From NCBI GenBank assembly GCA_949292215.1, contig CASEYW010000123.1, forward strand, positions 1-64,000: a DNA stretch of 64,000 nucleotides, written 5' to 3'. Both the position numbers and the translations under genes were made by a program. The notes below the pieces were generated by a model, which worked only from the letters and a program-made list of their open reading frames with translations, was not told where the DNA came from and made no database searches. How positions within the stretch are numbered: the first letter of the stretch is position 1; each line of letters begins with the position of its first letter. Shown here piece after piece: positions 9,143-17,228 of this stretch. This DNA comes from an uncultured bacterium. GTDB taxonomy: Bacteria > Verrucomicrobiota > Lentisphaeria > Victivallales > UBA1829.

Positions 9143-11236
9143 TCAAATCTGTTCAAAGGAGATTTCCGGGATTTCTCCATTGTCTTTGTAAAGGACTTCG
9201 CAGCGGTACTGGAGTCCGTCGGCTCCGGTGAATTGAATTGCTCTCCGGAGTCCGTCGGAAGAAACGGAGCCGGAAAGCTGCGGCATTGCATTGAAGTCCG
9301 TATCTGCGGAGACGGCAAACACGACATCGAACAGGACCTCTCCCGGCATCCGTCTGTGCGATTCCGGATCGATGGTTGCCGCGATGAGATCCGCGTACAG
9401 CGAATCCATTTCCGGCGGAGTCTCTTTGCGAAGACGGATGTTGCGATCGGCGCTTCGGACAATCTTCAGCGAACTGCCGCCGAAGAGCAGACGGACCGTC
9501 AGGCAATTGTCGATGTTCAGAACATCGGAGTGGGTATCAATGACTTCCGCATCTCCTTCGTTCATTTTCAGTTCAGAATCGAATGTGACTGACCGATAAT
9601 GCCGGCGGAAGCCGTTGAAGACGTCGTTCGGAATTTCAAGATTCAAACTTGCAACCTGGTGGATTGTTGCTTCCTTTTTCATGACACACCGTTCTGCAAC
9701 AAGAAGGGTTTTCCCGTCCGGCAGAGCTGCTGATGCCGTCTGATGTTCCGCAACAGCATAGCGTTCTTCCCCTTCGCCCATCGGAAGGCGTTCGATCACG
9801 TCCGTGATTCCCGTATAGAGGAAGCCGCCGGGGAAGGTTTTCTGTTCTCCTTTCCGATTCTCCTCGGTGATATTGTTTCCGGTCAGGGTGCCGTTCAGAT
9901 TTGCCTGCCATTCCGCAAGGTCGCTGCGGTTCAGCGGGACGCAGAGACCGGTAGGTCCCTGGGCGCCGGCTCTTACCCATGAGCGGACCGTGTTTCCTGT
10001 GCGGATCATGGCTGCGCCATGAAAATCGTCTTCCCATTCCACGGGCTTCTGTTCCGCGTTTTCCGCAGGCTGGGAAAGATGGAACTTCCGCCGCCAGTAC
10101 GCGCCGTAGGAGAGAGAAAGGATATGATCCGATTCCAGACGGCAGAAGTAATAATAGCTCGTTTTGCGGAGATTGTCCAGACGCTTTGTATAGCAGGCAC
10201 CATCACCGTTGTACTCCATTTCCCGGCGGACGATTTGCAGCCAGTTCTGTTCGAACAGGGCTGCGTCGCGATCGTGGAAGAGATCCGCTGCCAGCAGCCA
10301 CATGGGGACCGCGTAGCATTGACAGTAAGTATAGCGCGCCCGTGTGTCGCCGCCGATCCGGAGGAGACGACCATCGGGAAAGATAAAATTCTTGACAACC
10401 TTCCAGAGCTCTTCCGCATGATGGTACAGCTCCGGCGGCGCTTCCTGCCCGAGTTCCTTGAAGTTGAAGTGAAGCATTGCCAGATTCGAGAGACAGATCA
10501 CCATGTATCCGACATTCAGATATCCATGATGGTCTAGCGAATAGTTCGGCGTGAAATTGAACCCGATGTGCCATTCCCGCAGGGGTTTTCCGTGATACCG
10601 TTTTTCCGATGCGACATCCGATGGATGGGAGATTCCGTTCAGCAGAAATGACGCGGCTTTTTCCAGATACTCCTCTCTGCGCGGCAGATCCGGACAGTCC
10701 ATTGCGGTTCGAAGGAGAAAACCGCCGTTCCAGATGTTTGATTCCGGCCTGTTTTTTCCCGTATCCGCTGTCATGGCTGCGACGACCGGATACTCCTTCA
10801 GCAGCCAGTCGGATTCGGAAATGCGGAAGTTCCGATACCGTTCCCGGTCTTCGTCCGTCAGGTATGGCTGAAGTGCATTCACCCCGTGGGTCATGCGTTC
10901 AGCGCCCAGTACGCTGATCCAGTGATGTCCCCAGGATTTGCCGTCGGTTGCGGGAATCGTTCCCGTCAGATGCGTTTTCATGGCGTAGCGGAAGAGTTCC
11001 AGAGCGGTTTTCCACACCTCCTCACGGGAGAGAGACGGAGAAAACTTTTCCAGCTCAGGATCCGCAGCCATCACAGCGAGCGCGGCGCAGACATTCATGT
11101 TGCTCTGAACAGGCCAATGGGCGCTTTCTCCGGTTCCGTACCAGGTGCCGGCCGGAGAGTGCCGGAGAAATTTCGGCAGGACTTTCAGCCATGGGATCAT
11201 CAATTCCAGATAATTGTCCGAAAGAAACGCATTCAT
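9143..11236 (-). CDS. predicted toroid-fold polysaccharide-processing enzyme (heparinase-like), no signal peptide
   Basis: This is a 697-residue protein. The N-terminal half is helical with W/H/Y-rich stretches (TWYGTGESAHW, SWGHHWISV, NYSLDHHGYLNVGY, RIGGDTRARYTY) that fit an (alpha/alpha) toroid. The C-terminal half (about 430-697) is beta-rich (VRSWVRAGAQGPTG; FLYTGITDVIERL), as in heparinase II/III-type lyases and related families. The start at 11236 has GGAGG 5 nt upstream and no signal peptide, so the protein probably acts on imported oligosaccharides. It is transcribed divergently from a Cys-rich AraC-type regulator, its likely controller. The lyase assignment rests on overall architecture only. 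Confidence 0.55.
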   Translation of the reverse strand: MNAFLSDNYLELMIPWLKVLPKFLRHSPAGTWYGTGESAHWPVQSNMNVCAALAVMAADPELEKFSPSLSREEVWKTALELFRYAMKTHLTGTIPATDGKSWGHHWISVLGAERMTHGVNALQPYLTDEDRERYRNFRISESDWLLKEYPVVAAMTADTGKNRPESNIWNGGFLLRTAMDCPDLPRREEYLEKAASFLLNGISHPSDVASEKRYHGKPLREWHIGFNFTPNYSLDHHGYLNVGYMVICLSNLAMLHFNFKELGQEAPPELYHHAEELWKVVKNFIFPDGRLLRIGGDTRARYTYCQCYAVPMWLLAADLFHDRDAALFEQNWLQIVRREMEYNGDGACYTKRLDNLRKTSYYYFCRLESDHILSLSYGAYWRRKFHLSQPAENAEQKPVEWEDDFHGAAMIRTGNTVRSWVRAGAQGPTGLCVPLNRSDLAEWQANLNGTLTGNNITEENRKGEQKTFPGGFLYTGITDVIERLPMGEGEERYAVAEHQTASAALPDGKTLLVAERCVMKKEATIHQVASLNLEIPNDVFNGFRRHYRSVTFDSELKMNEGDAEVIDTHSDVLNIDNCLTVRLLFGGSSLKIVRSADRNIRLRKETPPEMDSLYADLIAATIDPESHRRMPGEVLFDVVFAVSADTDFNAMPQLSGSVSSDGLRRAIQFTGADGLQYRCEVLYKDNGEIPEISFEQI

Positions 11237-11391
11237 GAAAACCTCCGTTGTTTGGCCGGGCGAATATTCCGGTTTCAGATTCTTTTCACAATGTAACCGT
11301 TTTTTTCTTTTTTGGAATGGCATTTTATTGGATTTTCATATATATTCTTTTTGTTTTCCATTTTAATGTGTATGAAAAGAAGAGGTTTCCC

Positions 11392-12240
11392 ATGGATGTT
11401 TTCGATCTGCCGGAAGAGAGTTTGTGCATGCTGGAAGAACGGATCGGAATGAAGATTACGATCATCGACAACAACGGGATTTTCAATTACAGACAGCGGC
11501 GGGCGGTTTTTTCGGAATTTCGTGCATCGCACAAAAAGAATGCTGTCTGCCGATGCGGGTTTTCGGAGAAATGTATTGCACACTGCCGTTATGCGATGAA
11601 CCGGAAGTGCATGGGGACGGATTCTCCGTTTTTCTCCACCTGCTGGAAGGGAATCTGCCAGATTGTGGTCCCCCTGACGTTTGCTTCCGTGCATTACGGA
11701 ATGCTTTATGCAGGAGTGTTTCGGACTTCGGAAGTTTCTCCTCCGGAAGAACTTCCGTCAGAATTTCTGTCACTGTACGAATCGCTTCCCCTTCGGGAGG
11801 AGACGGAGGCGGAGAAGCTGTTCCCGCTTCTGCGAATTTATGCAGACGGCATTATCTTCTATCTGCGCCGGGCGAATATCGTCAACGACAGTTACGATTT
11901 GCGGAGCGCCGCCATTTCGGATTTCATCCATCAGAATCTGGACCGTTCCATCGGGCTTCCCGATCTGGCGGAGCGGCTGGGGCTTTCCGAGTCGCATACA
12001 AGTATTCTGGTGAAACGTCTGTTCGGCAGACCGTTTTCCGAATATCTGATGCAGCGCCGGGTCGAGCGGGCCTGCCGCTATCTTTCTTCGACCGATCTGA
12101 AGCTTGATGAGACGGCGAAACTCTGCGGATTTTCCAGTGCATTTCACCTGAGTAAAGTGTTCAAACGCATCAAAGGGCTTCCCCCGAGCCGCTTCCGGGA
12201 ACGGTTCCGGAACGAATTTCTCCGGGGAGAGTCGGAATAA
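11392..12240 (+). CDS. AraC-family regulator with Cys-rich PocR-like sensor domain
   Basis: This 282-residue protein has an N-terminal sensor (about 1-165) and a C-terminal AraC double helix-turn-helix (about 180-275: ISDFIHQNLDRSIGLPDLAERLGLS; LDETAKLCGFSSAFHLSKVFKRIKGLPPSRFRER). The sensor contains a cluster of cysteines (AVCRCGFSEKC, AHCR, RKC, STCWKGIC) followed by IVVPL and GMLYAG, which resembles the PocR domain of propanediol-type regulators. The cysteines could hold a metal or sense redox state; that is inference. The start at 11392 is preferred to an upstream frame opening because AAGAAGAGG precedes it and the upstream extension is a low-complexity hydrophobic run. It is divergent from the toroid-type enzyme at 9143-11236. 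Confidence 0.85.
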   Translation: MDVFDLPEESLCMLEERIGMKITIIDNNGIFNYRQRRAVFSEFRASHKKNAVCRCGFSEKCIAHCRYAMNRKCMGTDSPFFSTCWKGICQIVVPLTFASVHYGMLYAGVFRTSEVSPPEELPSEFLSLYESLPLREETEAEKLFPLLRIYADGIIFYLRRANIVNDSYDLRSAAISDFIHQNLDRSIGLPDLAERLGLSESHTSILVKRLFGRPFSEYLMQRRVERACRYLSSTDLKLDETAKLCGFSSAFHLSKVFKRIKGLPPSRFRERFRNEFLRGESE

Positions 12241-12274
12241 GACGGAAAAGACGGTTGCGTTTTTTCCGGGACTG

Positions 12275-12309
12275 GGGGATTCCTGCCGCATGAAATCCCC
12301 TTTCCTTTT
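12275..12309 (+). terminator. possible terminator after the AraC-type gene
   Basis: GGGGATT (12275-12281) pairs with AATCCCC (12294-12300) across a 12-nt loop and is followed by TTTCCTTTT. It lies between two convergent genes. The stem is short and the T tract is interrupted, so this is a tentative call. Confidence 0.45.
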
Positions 12310-12344
12310 GAAATCTCCCCGAAACCGCTGCGTGATAACACGCT

Positions 12345-13664
12345 TCACTTCAGAATGATGCGGAACATGTTGTCGCTGTCTTTGCTCAGGAAGATCTCGC
12401 TGGAGAAGGTCCCGGCATCTGTTCGGATCTCGGCATTGTATTTGCCGTAGAAACCGTGGAAGACATTTTCCGCCTGTTCATTGTACTCAAGCGCCGTTTC
12501 CGTCTGCCACTCTTTCTTGATGAGGCGTTCGAGGACCCGGTAAGCCGGTTTGGGCGAGAAGTCGTAGTTGACGAGGCCAGCGCGCAGGGAATTTTCTCCT
12601 TGTTCGCTTCCCAGCGGAGCATAAGCGGCGGTGCCGTCGACCAGATTCCACCAGACAATCGAGTTTGTGGCGGGATGGCTGAACCAGATCCGGTAAAGCC
12701 TTTCCGTGACAAACTCCTGGAAGGCGTCGCCGTCACCGAGATCCCGGCGGCTGATGATGCTGACCTCCGAGAAGTTCACGGGAATGTTCAGCTTCGCATA
12801 CTGATCCAGACATTTGTAAATCTGGCGCGGATTCATGAACAACTCCGCCTGATCCAGAAGGGAGTCGAACATGTGGTACTGAAGTCCGAGTCCGCCGACA
12901 TGACAGCCGTGGTCCTGCAGCGATTTCACGAGCATATAGACCGGCGTATAATCTCCGTTGTAGTGCCACCACTTGTTGTCATCGTTGTAAAGAAGGGTTG
13001 AAAGCGGGAGATGGCGCTCCGCAATCCGGAAAACTTCCTCGACATGGTTGTCGGGAAATGCCGGGTTGTTGAATCCGCGCCGGACAGGATGGCGTGACAG
13101 TGCCTCGTTGACCGTGTCCCAGATCGGGATATCGTTTCCGTAGCGCTCCGCGATTTCGCGAATGCGGCGATCCAGGCGCTTCATCATTTCTGCGTTCGTT
13201 TTCGGCGCCCATTCCGGGACAAAGCCCTGCCAGCAGAGAGGGTGTCCTTTCGGTGTGATCCCGTGCCGTTTGCAGAACGCGACAACCTCGTCCGGCGGCG
13301 GCCTGCGGTAGACCGGAGTGCTGCCGGAGGCAAACCGGGGATGTCCGTCTTCCACTTCCAGATCCGACCAGTAGAACGGAACGACCGCCTCGTTGAAGAG
13401 ATTTGCAAACACTTCCTCATAATGGCGGTTCTGTTCCTCTTCCGGAAACTGGTTGAGCATGAAGGCATTGCATCCGAACAGATATTCATGAGACACCTGT
13501 TTCAGCTTGATGGACGCCTGTTTTACAAGAGTTCCATCCGGATTTCGCAGTTCGATTCGTCCGAATCCTTTACGATACATTTCCGTTCCGGTTTTGATCC
13601 GGAATTCGATTTCCGGGTCGTCTTTCCGAAGCCATTGAGTCAGTCTTTCGGCCAGTTCATTCAT
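12345..13664 (-). CDS. GH10 endo-1,4-beta-xylanase, apparently cytoplasmic
   Basis: This 439-residue enzyme shows GH10 landmarks in order: KGHPLCW (H141), DTVNEAL with acid/base E187, GLGLQYH, NFSEVSI with nucleophile E300, and WWNLVDGTA near the end of the barrel. A beta-rich stretch of about 50 residues precedes the barrel. No signal peptide follows the start at 13664, which has AAGGAACGG upstream; a longer frame to 13901 would run into the regulator gene. It begins 13 nt after the IclR gene and should be co-transcribed with it. An esterase-like SGNH gene is divergent nearby. A cytoplasmic GH10 would act on imported xylo-oligosaccharides; true xylan specificity is inferred from the family. 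Confidence 0.88.
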   Translation of the reverse strand: MNELAERLTQWLRKDDPEIEFRIKTGTEMYRKGFGRIELRNPDGTLVKQASIKLKQVSHEYLFGCNAFMLNQFPEEEQNRHYEEVFANLFNEAVVPFYWSDLEVEDGHPRFASGSTPVYRRPPPDEVVAFCKRHGITPKGHPLCWQGFVPEWAPKTNAEMMKRLDRRIREIAERYGNDIPIWDTVNEALSRHPVRRGFNNPAFPDNHVEEVFRIAERHLPLSTLLYNDDNKWWHYNGDYTPVYMLVKSLQDHGCHVGGLGLQYHMFDSLLDQAELFMNPRQIYKCLDQYAKLNIPVNFSEVSIISRRDLGDGDAFQEFVTERLYRIWFSHPATNSIVWWNLVDGTAAYAPLGSEQGENSLRAGLVNYDFSPKPAYRVLERLIKKEWQTETALEYNEQAENVFHGFYGKYNAEIRTDAGTFSSEIFLSKDSDNMFRIILK

Positions 13665-13677
13665 GTTCCGTTCCTTT

Positions 13678-14442
13678 TTACAAATTGGTTTGTATGGAAA
13701 CTGCGGTTTTCCGCAGAGTTTCTGCAAGGACTTTTCTCCTGGCATCATCCACCCGGAAGGCGGGTGCATAGACTCCGAGTGCGGCAAGGAACCGGTTTCC
13801 GGAATCGAACACGGGAATGGCGAGCGCATAGAAATTTCCGGTGTTGAGCGCTTCGCAATATCTCTGCTGACGGATGGTTTCCAGTTCCGCATCCATTGCA
13901 TTCCTGCCGACGTGTGCTTCCCGCCAGTGGTTTTCCGGCGGCAACCCGTTCAGAGCAATGAAATTTTCCCGCTCGGATGGAGAAGCGCAGGCAAGAAGCA
14001 GACGTGTCGTGACACGCGCATAGTTGTATTTCTGTTCGCATTCCACGGCTTCCGGATTCACGGAGATCACGGAATTGCCGGAAACTGAGGCGATAATCAG
14101 GCGCTGTCCGTTGAAAAGAGTGGTCAGAATGAATGACTCTCCTGTTTTCTCCGCCGCCTGTTTCAGAAAGGCAAGCGAATGCTCCCGGAGCTGTCCGGCA
14201 AACTGTCCCGCTTTGGAAAGCATTGCGCACTTCTCGCCGGCAGAGTAGACGCCCCGGGCGGTCCGACGGATGTATCCGCAATATTCCAGAGTCTGCATCA
14301 TATTGCGCGCCGTGCTTTTCTGCATCCCGAATTTTTTTGCGATATCCGCAAGTTCCGTCCCTTCGGAAATCATCGAACAGCTCAGTACATATTCCAGGAC
14401 GGAGAATGCGTTTGCTACAGATTGTATTGCCGGTTTATTCAT
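13678..14442 (-). CDS. IclR-family transcriptional regulator
   Basis: This 254-residue protein has a winged helix at residues about 8-70 (SVANAFSVLEYVL; ELADIAKKFGMQKSTARNMMQTLEYCGYI) and an IclR effector domain (FILTTLFNGQRLIIASV; TTRLLLACASPSER; FYALAIPVFDSGNRFLAALGVYAP). It lies directly upstream of the GH10 gene and divergent from the SGNH esterase. Its promoter carries an inverted repeat at the predicted start site, and a further copy of the half-site overlaps its own start codon, so autoregulation is likely. The ligand is unknown, perhaps a xylan breakdown product. Confidence 0.92.
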   Translation of the reverse strand: MNKPAIQSVANAFSVLEYVLSCSMISEGTELADIAKKFGMQKSTARNMMQTLEYCGYIRRTARGVYSAGEKCAMLSKAGQFAGQLREHSLAFLKQAAEKTGESFILTTLFNGQRLIIASVSGNSVISVNPEAVECEQKYNYARVTTRLLLACASPSERENFIALNGLPPENHWREAHVGRNAMDAELETIRQQRYCEALNTGNFYALAIPVFDSGNRFLAALGVYAPAFRVDDARRKVLAETLRKTAVSIQTNL

Positions 14443-14479
14443 TATTAATATCTTTCATTCATTATTATTGAATAATGAA
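14438..14479. promoter_or_regulatory. inverted repeat, candidate IclR operator
   Basis: TTCATTATT (14458-14466) and AATAATGAA (14471-14479) are perfect 9-bp arms around a 4-bp spacer. A third copy of TTCATTATT at 14438-14446 overlaps the start codon of the IclR gene. The inverted repeat lies just downstream of the -10 box on the minus strand. Confidence 0.6.
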
Positions 14480-14480
14480 T

Positions 14481-14508
14481 AATATAATATTACTTTTCTT
14501 TTTATCAA
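14481..14508 (-). promoter_or_regulatory. putative promoter of the IclR-GH10 operon
   Basis: On the minus strand TTGATA (14503-14508) and TATATT (14481-14486) are 16 bp apart. The region is very AT-rich, so other -10 registers are possible. Confidence 0.5.
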
Positions 14509-14694
14509 GGGAACGAGAATTGTTTTGGTGAAGATTGTTTTTTATGTTCCGGAAGAAATGTTTCATTCGAGTGGATTTTTCGCTTGTTTCAAAAGAATCT
14601 GATTTGCATCATCTGCGGGACGTGATACATTTTTCTATTCACAACCGTAAACGGACAGAGTCCGGAATTCACAGGAGAGAACGGGAGGCAGTCA

Positions 14695-15894
14695 ATGGGT
14701 GCGGAAAAGAATGGCATTTGCGGATTGGGCGAGTTTGACCGGAGGGCGAAAAAAGGAGATGCCCTGACGGTCGTGTTTTTCGGCGGATCTCTAACCTGGG
14801 GCGCGAATGCGTCCGATCCGAACCGGACGAGTTACCGGGCGCTGATCGGAGAGAAGTTCCGGTCGGAGTATCCGCGCGCACGCTGGAAATTGATTGATGC
14901 GGCAATCGGCGGCACCGGTTCTCAGCTCGGCGTCTATCGCGTGGAGCGGGATGTGCTTCGTTACAAGCCTGATCTGGTGTTTCTCGATTTTTCATTGAAC
15001 GACAACATGATGACGGATACGGAGGAGACGCTTTCCTCTTATGAATCAATCGTCCGGACTCTTCTTGTGAAAGGCAAGTGTCCTGTGATTCCAGTGTTCC
15101 TTGCTTCCCGGGAGTATGCCACGCTTCCGGATCTGAAGGTTCTGAAGCGTCGGAGCAATCATCTGAAACTTGCGAAGTACTACGGGCTTGCCGTCGGTGA
15201 CGTGGTGAAGGGAATGAATGCCCTTTACCGGAAGGGACGTCTGGATGTGGATGCGGCATGGCCGCCGGAACTCTTCGACAGCTGTCATCCGCATGACTTC
15301 GGATATGCGATTTATGCCGATTTTGTCTGGAAAGGATATCAGGAGGGAGTGGAACGGAATTGCACTCCGGTTCTGCCTGAAAAGTGGATGAACAAACCGC
15401 TTTATCGAAATGTCCTCCGCTGCCGTATCCCGGATCTGAAAGCACTGCCTGAGGGATGGCGGATCGGATTGCCTGAGACGCGTGCGGGCACTTTCGATTT
15501 TCTCTCCTCTCGCTGGCTTGACAGAGTGGCAATCGCGGAGAACTGTGTCCGGAAAGGATTCGACAAGTTCGAATGGAAAGGAAACGTGCCCGGCGGACTG
15601 AAGGTCCGGTTCCGGGGGAGCAGCGTTCTGCTGTTCGGGGAATCGACGGTCTTTTCCGGAAAACTTCTCGTGAAAATGGATGGGAGAAAAGTTATGGAAA
15701 TCGATGCGGCCAAGTTCGGAACCATATTTACTCCATCCGCGTATCTGAATGCGCCGATTGCCAGCGGACTGGACCCGGAGAGAGAGCATACGCTGGAGCT
15801 GATTCCGAAACTTTCGAAGACAAAACCGCAGCAGATTCATCTGGAGAGCATCTGCGTCGCCGGCCCGGGGCCGGTGGAAATCCGCATGTTCTGA
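14695..15894 (+). CDS. SGNH/GDSL hydrolase, probable carbohydrate esterase
   Basis: This 399-residue protein has SGNH blocks: FFGGSLTWG (nucleophile S32), AAIGGTGSQ, LDFSLNDN, and DSCHPHDFGY with the Asp-x-x-His dyad. About 150 residues follow, forming a beta-rich C-terminal domain (LFGESTVFSGKLLVKMDG). No signal peptide is seen. The start at 14695 has GGGAGG 6 nt upstream. It is divergent from the IclR-GH10 operon, so deacetylation of xylan fragments is a reasonable guess. A strong GC hairpin (15860-15874) lies inside the coding sequence shortly before the stop codon. Confidence 0.8.
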   Translation: MGAEKNGICGLGEFDRRAKKGDALTVVFFGGSLTWGANASDPNRTSYRALIGEKFRSEYPRARWKLIDAAIGGTGSQLGVYRVERDVLRYKPDLVFLDFSLNDNMMTDTEETLSSYESIVRTLLVKGKCPVIPVFLASREYATLPDLKVLKRRSNHLKLAKYYGLAVGDVVKGMNALYRKGRLDVDAAWPPELFDSCHPHDFGYAIYADFVWKGYQEGVERNCTPVLPEKWMNKPLYRNVLRCRIPDLKALPEGWRIGLPETRAGTFDFLSSRWLDRVAIAENCVRKGFDKFEWKGNVPGGLKVRFRGSSVLLFGESTVFSGKLLVKMDGRKVMEIDAAKFGTIFTPSAYLNAPIASGLDPEREHTLELIPKLSKTKPQQIHLESICVAGPGPVEIRMF

Positions 15895-15898
15895 ATCG

Positions 15899-15912
15899 GG
15901 CGGAATTCCGCC
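15899..15912. terminator. 14-bp palindrome between convergent genes
   Basis: GGCGGAATTCCGCC is a perfect palindrome 4 nt after the SGNH stop codon and 22 nt before the end of the convergent URO-D-like gene. There is no T tract, so a terminator role is only possible. Confidence 0.3.
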
Positions 15913-15934
15913 GGGAGCGGAAACGGATTCCGTA

Positions 15935-16996
15935 TTACTCGGGAATCCTGCAATAAACCCGGCCGTGGAGATTGCGTCCCCGTTCAAGTGCAGGTTTGAC
16001 TGCTGTTTTCCAGGCAAGGTCAAGCAGGGGAATGCCGCGGTCGACTGTATACTGGAAAATGCGTTCCATGTCATTATATTCCGGTTGGGAGAGCTGTACG
16101 CCCGTGAGTTTCGGAATTGAGGCGAGAAGGTCAATGTAATGATCGCCTTTGCCGCAGAAGTGAATGACGCCTCCGCCGAATTCTTCCAGAAGGAGACTGT
16201 CAAAAGGAAGGGCGAATTCGCGGTACATCTCCGGCGAAAGATTCATGGCGGAGTCGTCGCGCAGAACGAGTGTTCCGGCGTATCCCCAGCCCCAGTGGGC
16301 GCAGAAACGACCGGGAACGGGCGGAACCAGTTCTTCCCAGCGGTGCATGAATTTCCGGTAGGTTTCGGTTACCAGTGTGAGGAAGGATTTGACCAGATCG
16401 GGATTGTCGTAGAATTCCAGAAAGACTCCGCTGCCCCAGACCATCTCCGTGACATCAAGCGGTCCCTGGAGATCAGGATGATAGAAACGGACATATTCAC
16501 GGATTTTTGGATAATCCGCAAGCTGTTCCTGAATGTAGCTGGCGGTCTGGAAAACATCCGGTCCCCAGCCGCGGTCGAAAGAGGGGATTCCCTCATCCAG
16601 CAGGCGACGGATGCCGTCGGTTCCGTCTGGCAGTGGATGGGAGGCGGGGAGGGTGTCGTGCTGATCGTCCAGGTAGAAGATTTCGACACCGAACAGCGAA
16701 GGCAGAATGGTCGTGCTGTAATTACAGCGGATGTTGAGAACATTTCCGTTACCCGCGGCAAGAGCAGCGGACGCATCCGACAGTTCACGGAGAAGCATGA
16801 GCTCCCTGTCCTTCAGAGCCTTGTTGACGGGAATTTTCGGCCATTCGATTCTGGGCGGAGCTTTCCGGCCGCGTTTCGGATGAAAGACCTGTTCCGGGCA
16901 GTTTCCCGCAAGAAAGCGTTTCCATTCCGCATCCAAAGTTTCCTCGATTTCAGGGTCGAGCCGGTTTTCCAGATCGTCCAGGTACTGCTTGATCAT
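15935..16996 (-). CDS. uroporphyrinogen decarboxylase / MtaA-like protein
   Basis: This 353-residue protein resembles the URO-D superfamily TIM barrel (SLFGVEIFYLDD; GPLDVTEMVWGSG; RFCAHWGWGYAGTLVLRDDSAMNLSPEMYREFALPF). The sequence contains H279-x-C281 (IHFCG) and a single Cys four residues from the C terminus (C349), matching the H-x-C-x(n)-C zinc pattern of MtaA/CmuA-type methyltransferases rather than heme-pathway HemE. It could be a zinc-dependent methyltransferase or demethylase acting on a methylated sugar or corrinoid. No corrinoid protein gene is nearby. The start ATG follows AGGAGACATATCCC. It is monocistronic as far as can be seen and lies between glycan loci. Confidence 0.65.
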   Translation of the reverse strand: MIKQYLDDLENRLDPEIEETLDAEWKRFLAGNCPEQVFHPKRGRKAPPRIEWPKIPVNKALKDRELMLLRELSDASAALAAGNGNVLNIRCNYSTTILPSLFGVEIFYLDDQHDTLPASHPLPDGTDGIRRLLDEGIPSFDRGWGPDVFQTASYIQEQLADYPKIREYVRFYHPDLQGPLDVTEMVWGSGVFLEFYDNPDLVKSFLTLVTETYRKFMHRWEELVPPVPGRFCAHWGWGYAGTLVLRDDSAMNLSPEMYREFALPFDSLLLEEFGGGVIHFCGKGDHYIDLLASIPKLTGVQLSQPEYNDMERIFQYTVDRGIPLLDLAWKTAVKPALERGRNLHGRVYCRIPE

Positions 16997-17169
16997 GGGA
17001 TATGTCTCCTGCTATGGTTCAGAATTCTCTGTGAATAAAAATACTGCCCTGTCCTGAAAAATCTTCTTGCTTTTTAGTGCGGAATTGCCCTATATTGTTT
17101 TTCGTACGGAATTTTCGAACGCAGAATAATGCTGTTGCCGGATGCCGCCCGAAAATTGATTTCAGGGGG

Positions 17170-17198
17170 TTGACAAAAAACGGGAGATGTGCTATAAT
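17170..17198 (+). promoter_or_regulatory. consensus sigma70 promoter of GntR cassette 2
   Basis: TTGACA (17170-17175) and TATAAT (17193-17198) are separated by 17 bp, both perfect consensus. The start site should be near 17205. This places the in-frame ATG at 17187 upstream of the transcript and supports the start codon at 17229. Confidence 0.88.
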
Positions 17199-17208
17199 GT
17201 AAACTGTG

Positions 17209-17219
17209 ATAACTGTTAT
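17209..17219. promoter_or_regulatory. palindrome at the predicted start site, candidate GntR operator
   Basis: ATAACTGTTAT has perfect 5-bp arms around a central base. It lies about 10 bp downstream of the -10 box and just before the GntR start codon at 17229. GntR proteins often bind such short palindromes; the link is inference. Confidence 0.5.
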
Positions 17220-17228
17220 AGGTTTTTG

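Noticed and set aside
15860..15874. GC-rich hairpin (7-bp arms) considered as a terminator
   Set aside because: It is inside the SGNH coding sequence, before the stop codon, and has no T tract.
17187..17228. Earlier ATG for the GntR gene of cassette 2
   Set aside because: It lies between the -35 and -10 boxes of a consensus promoter, so it would not be transcribed.
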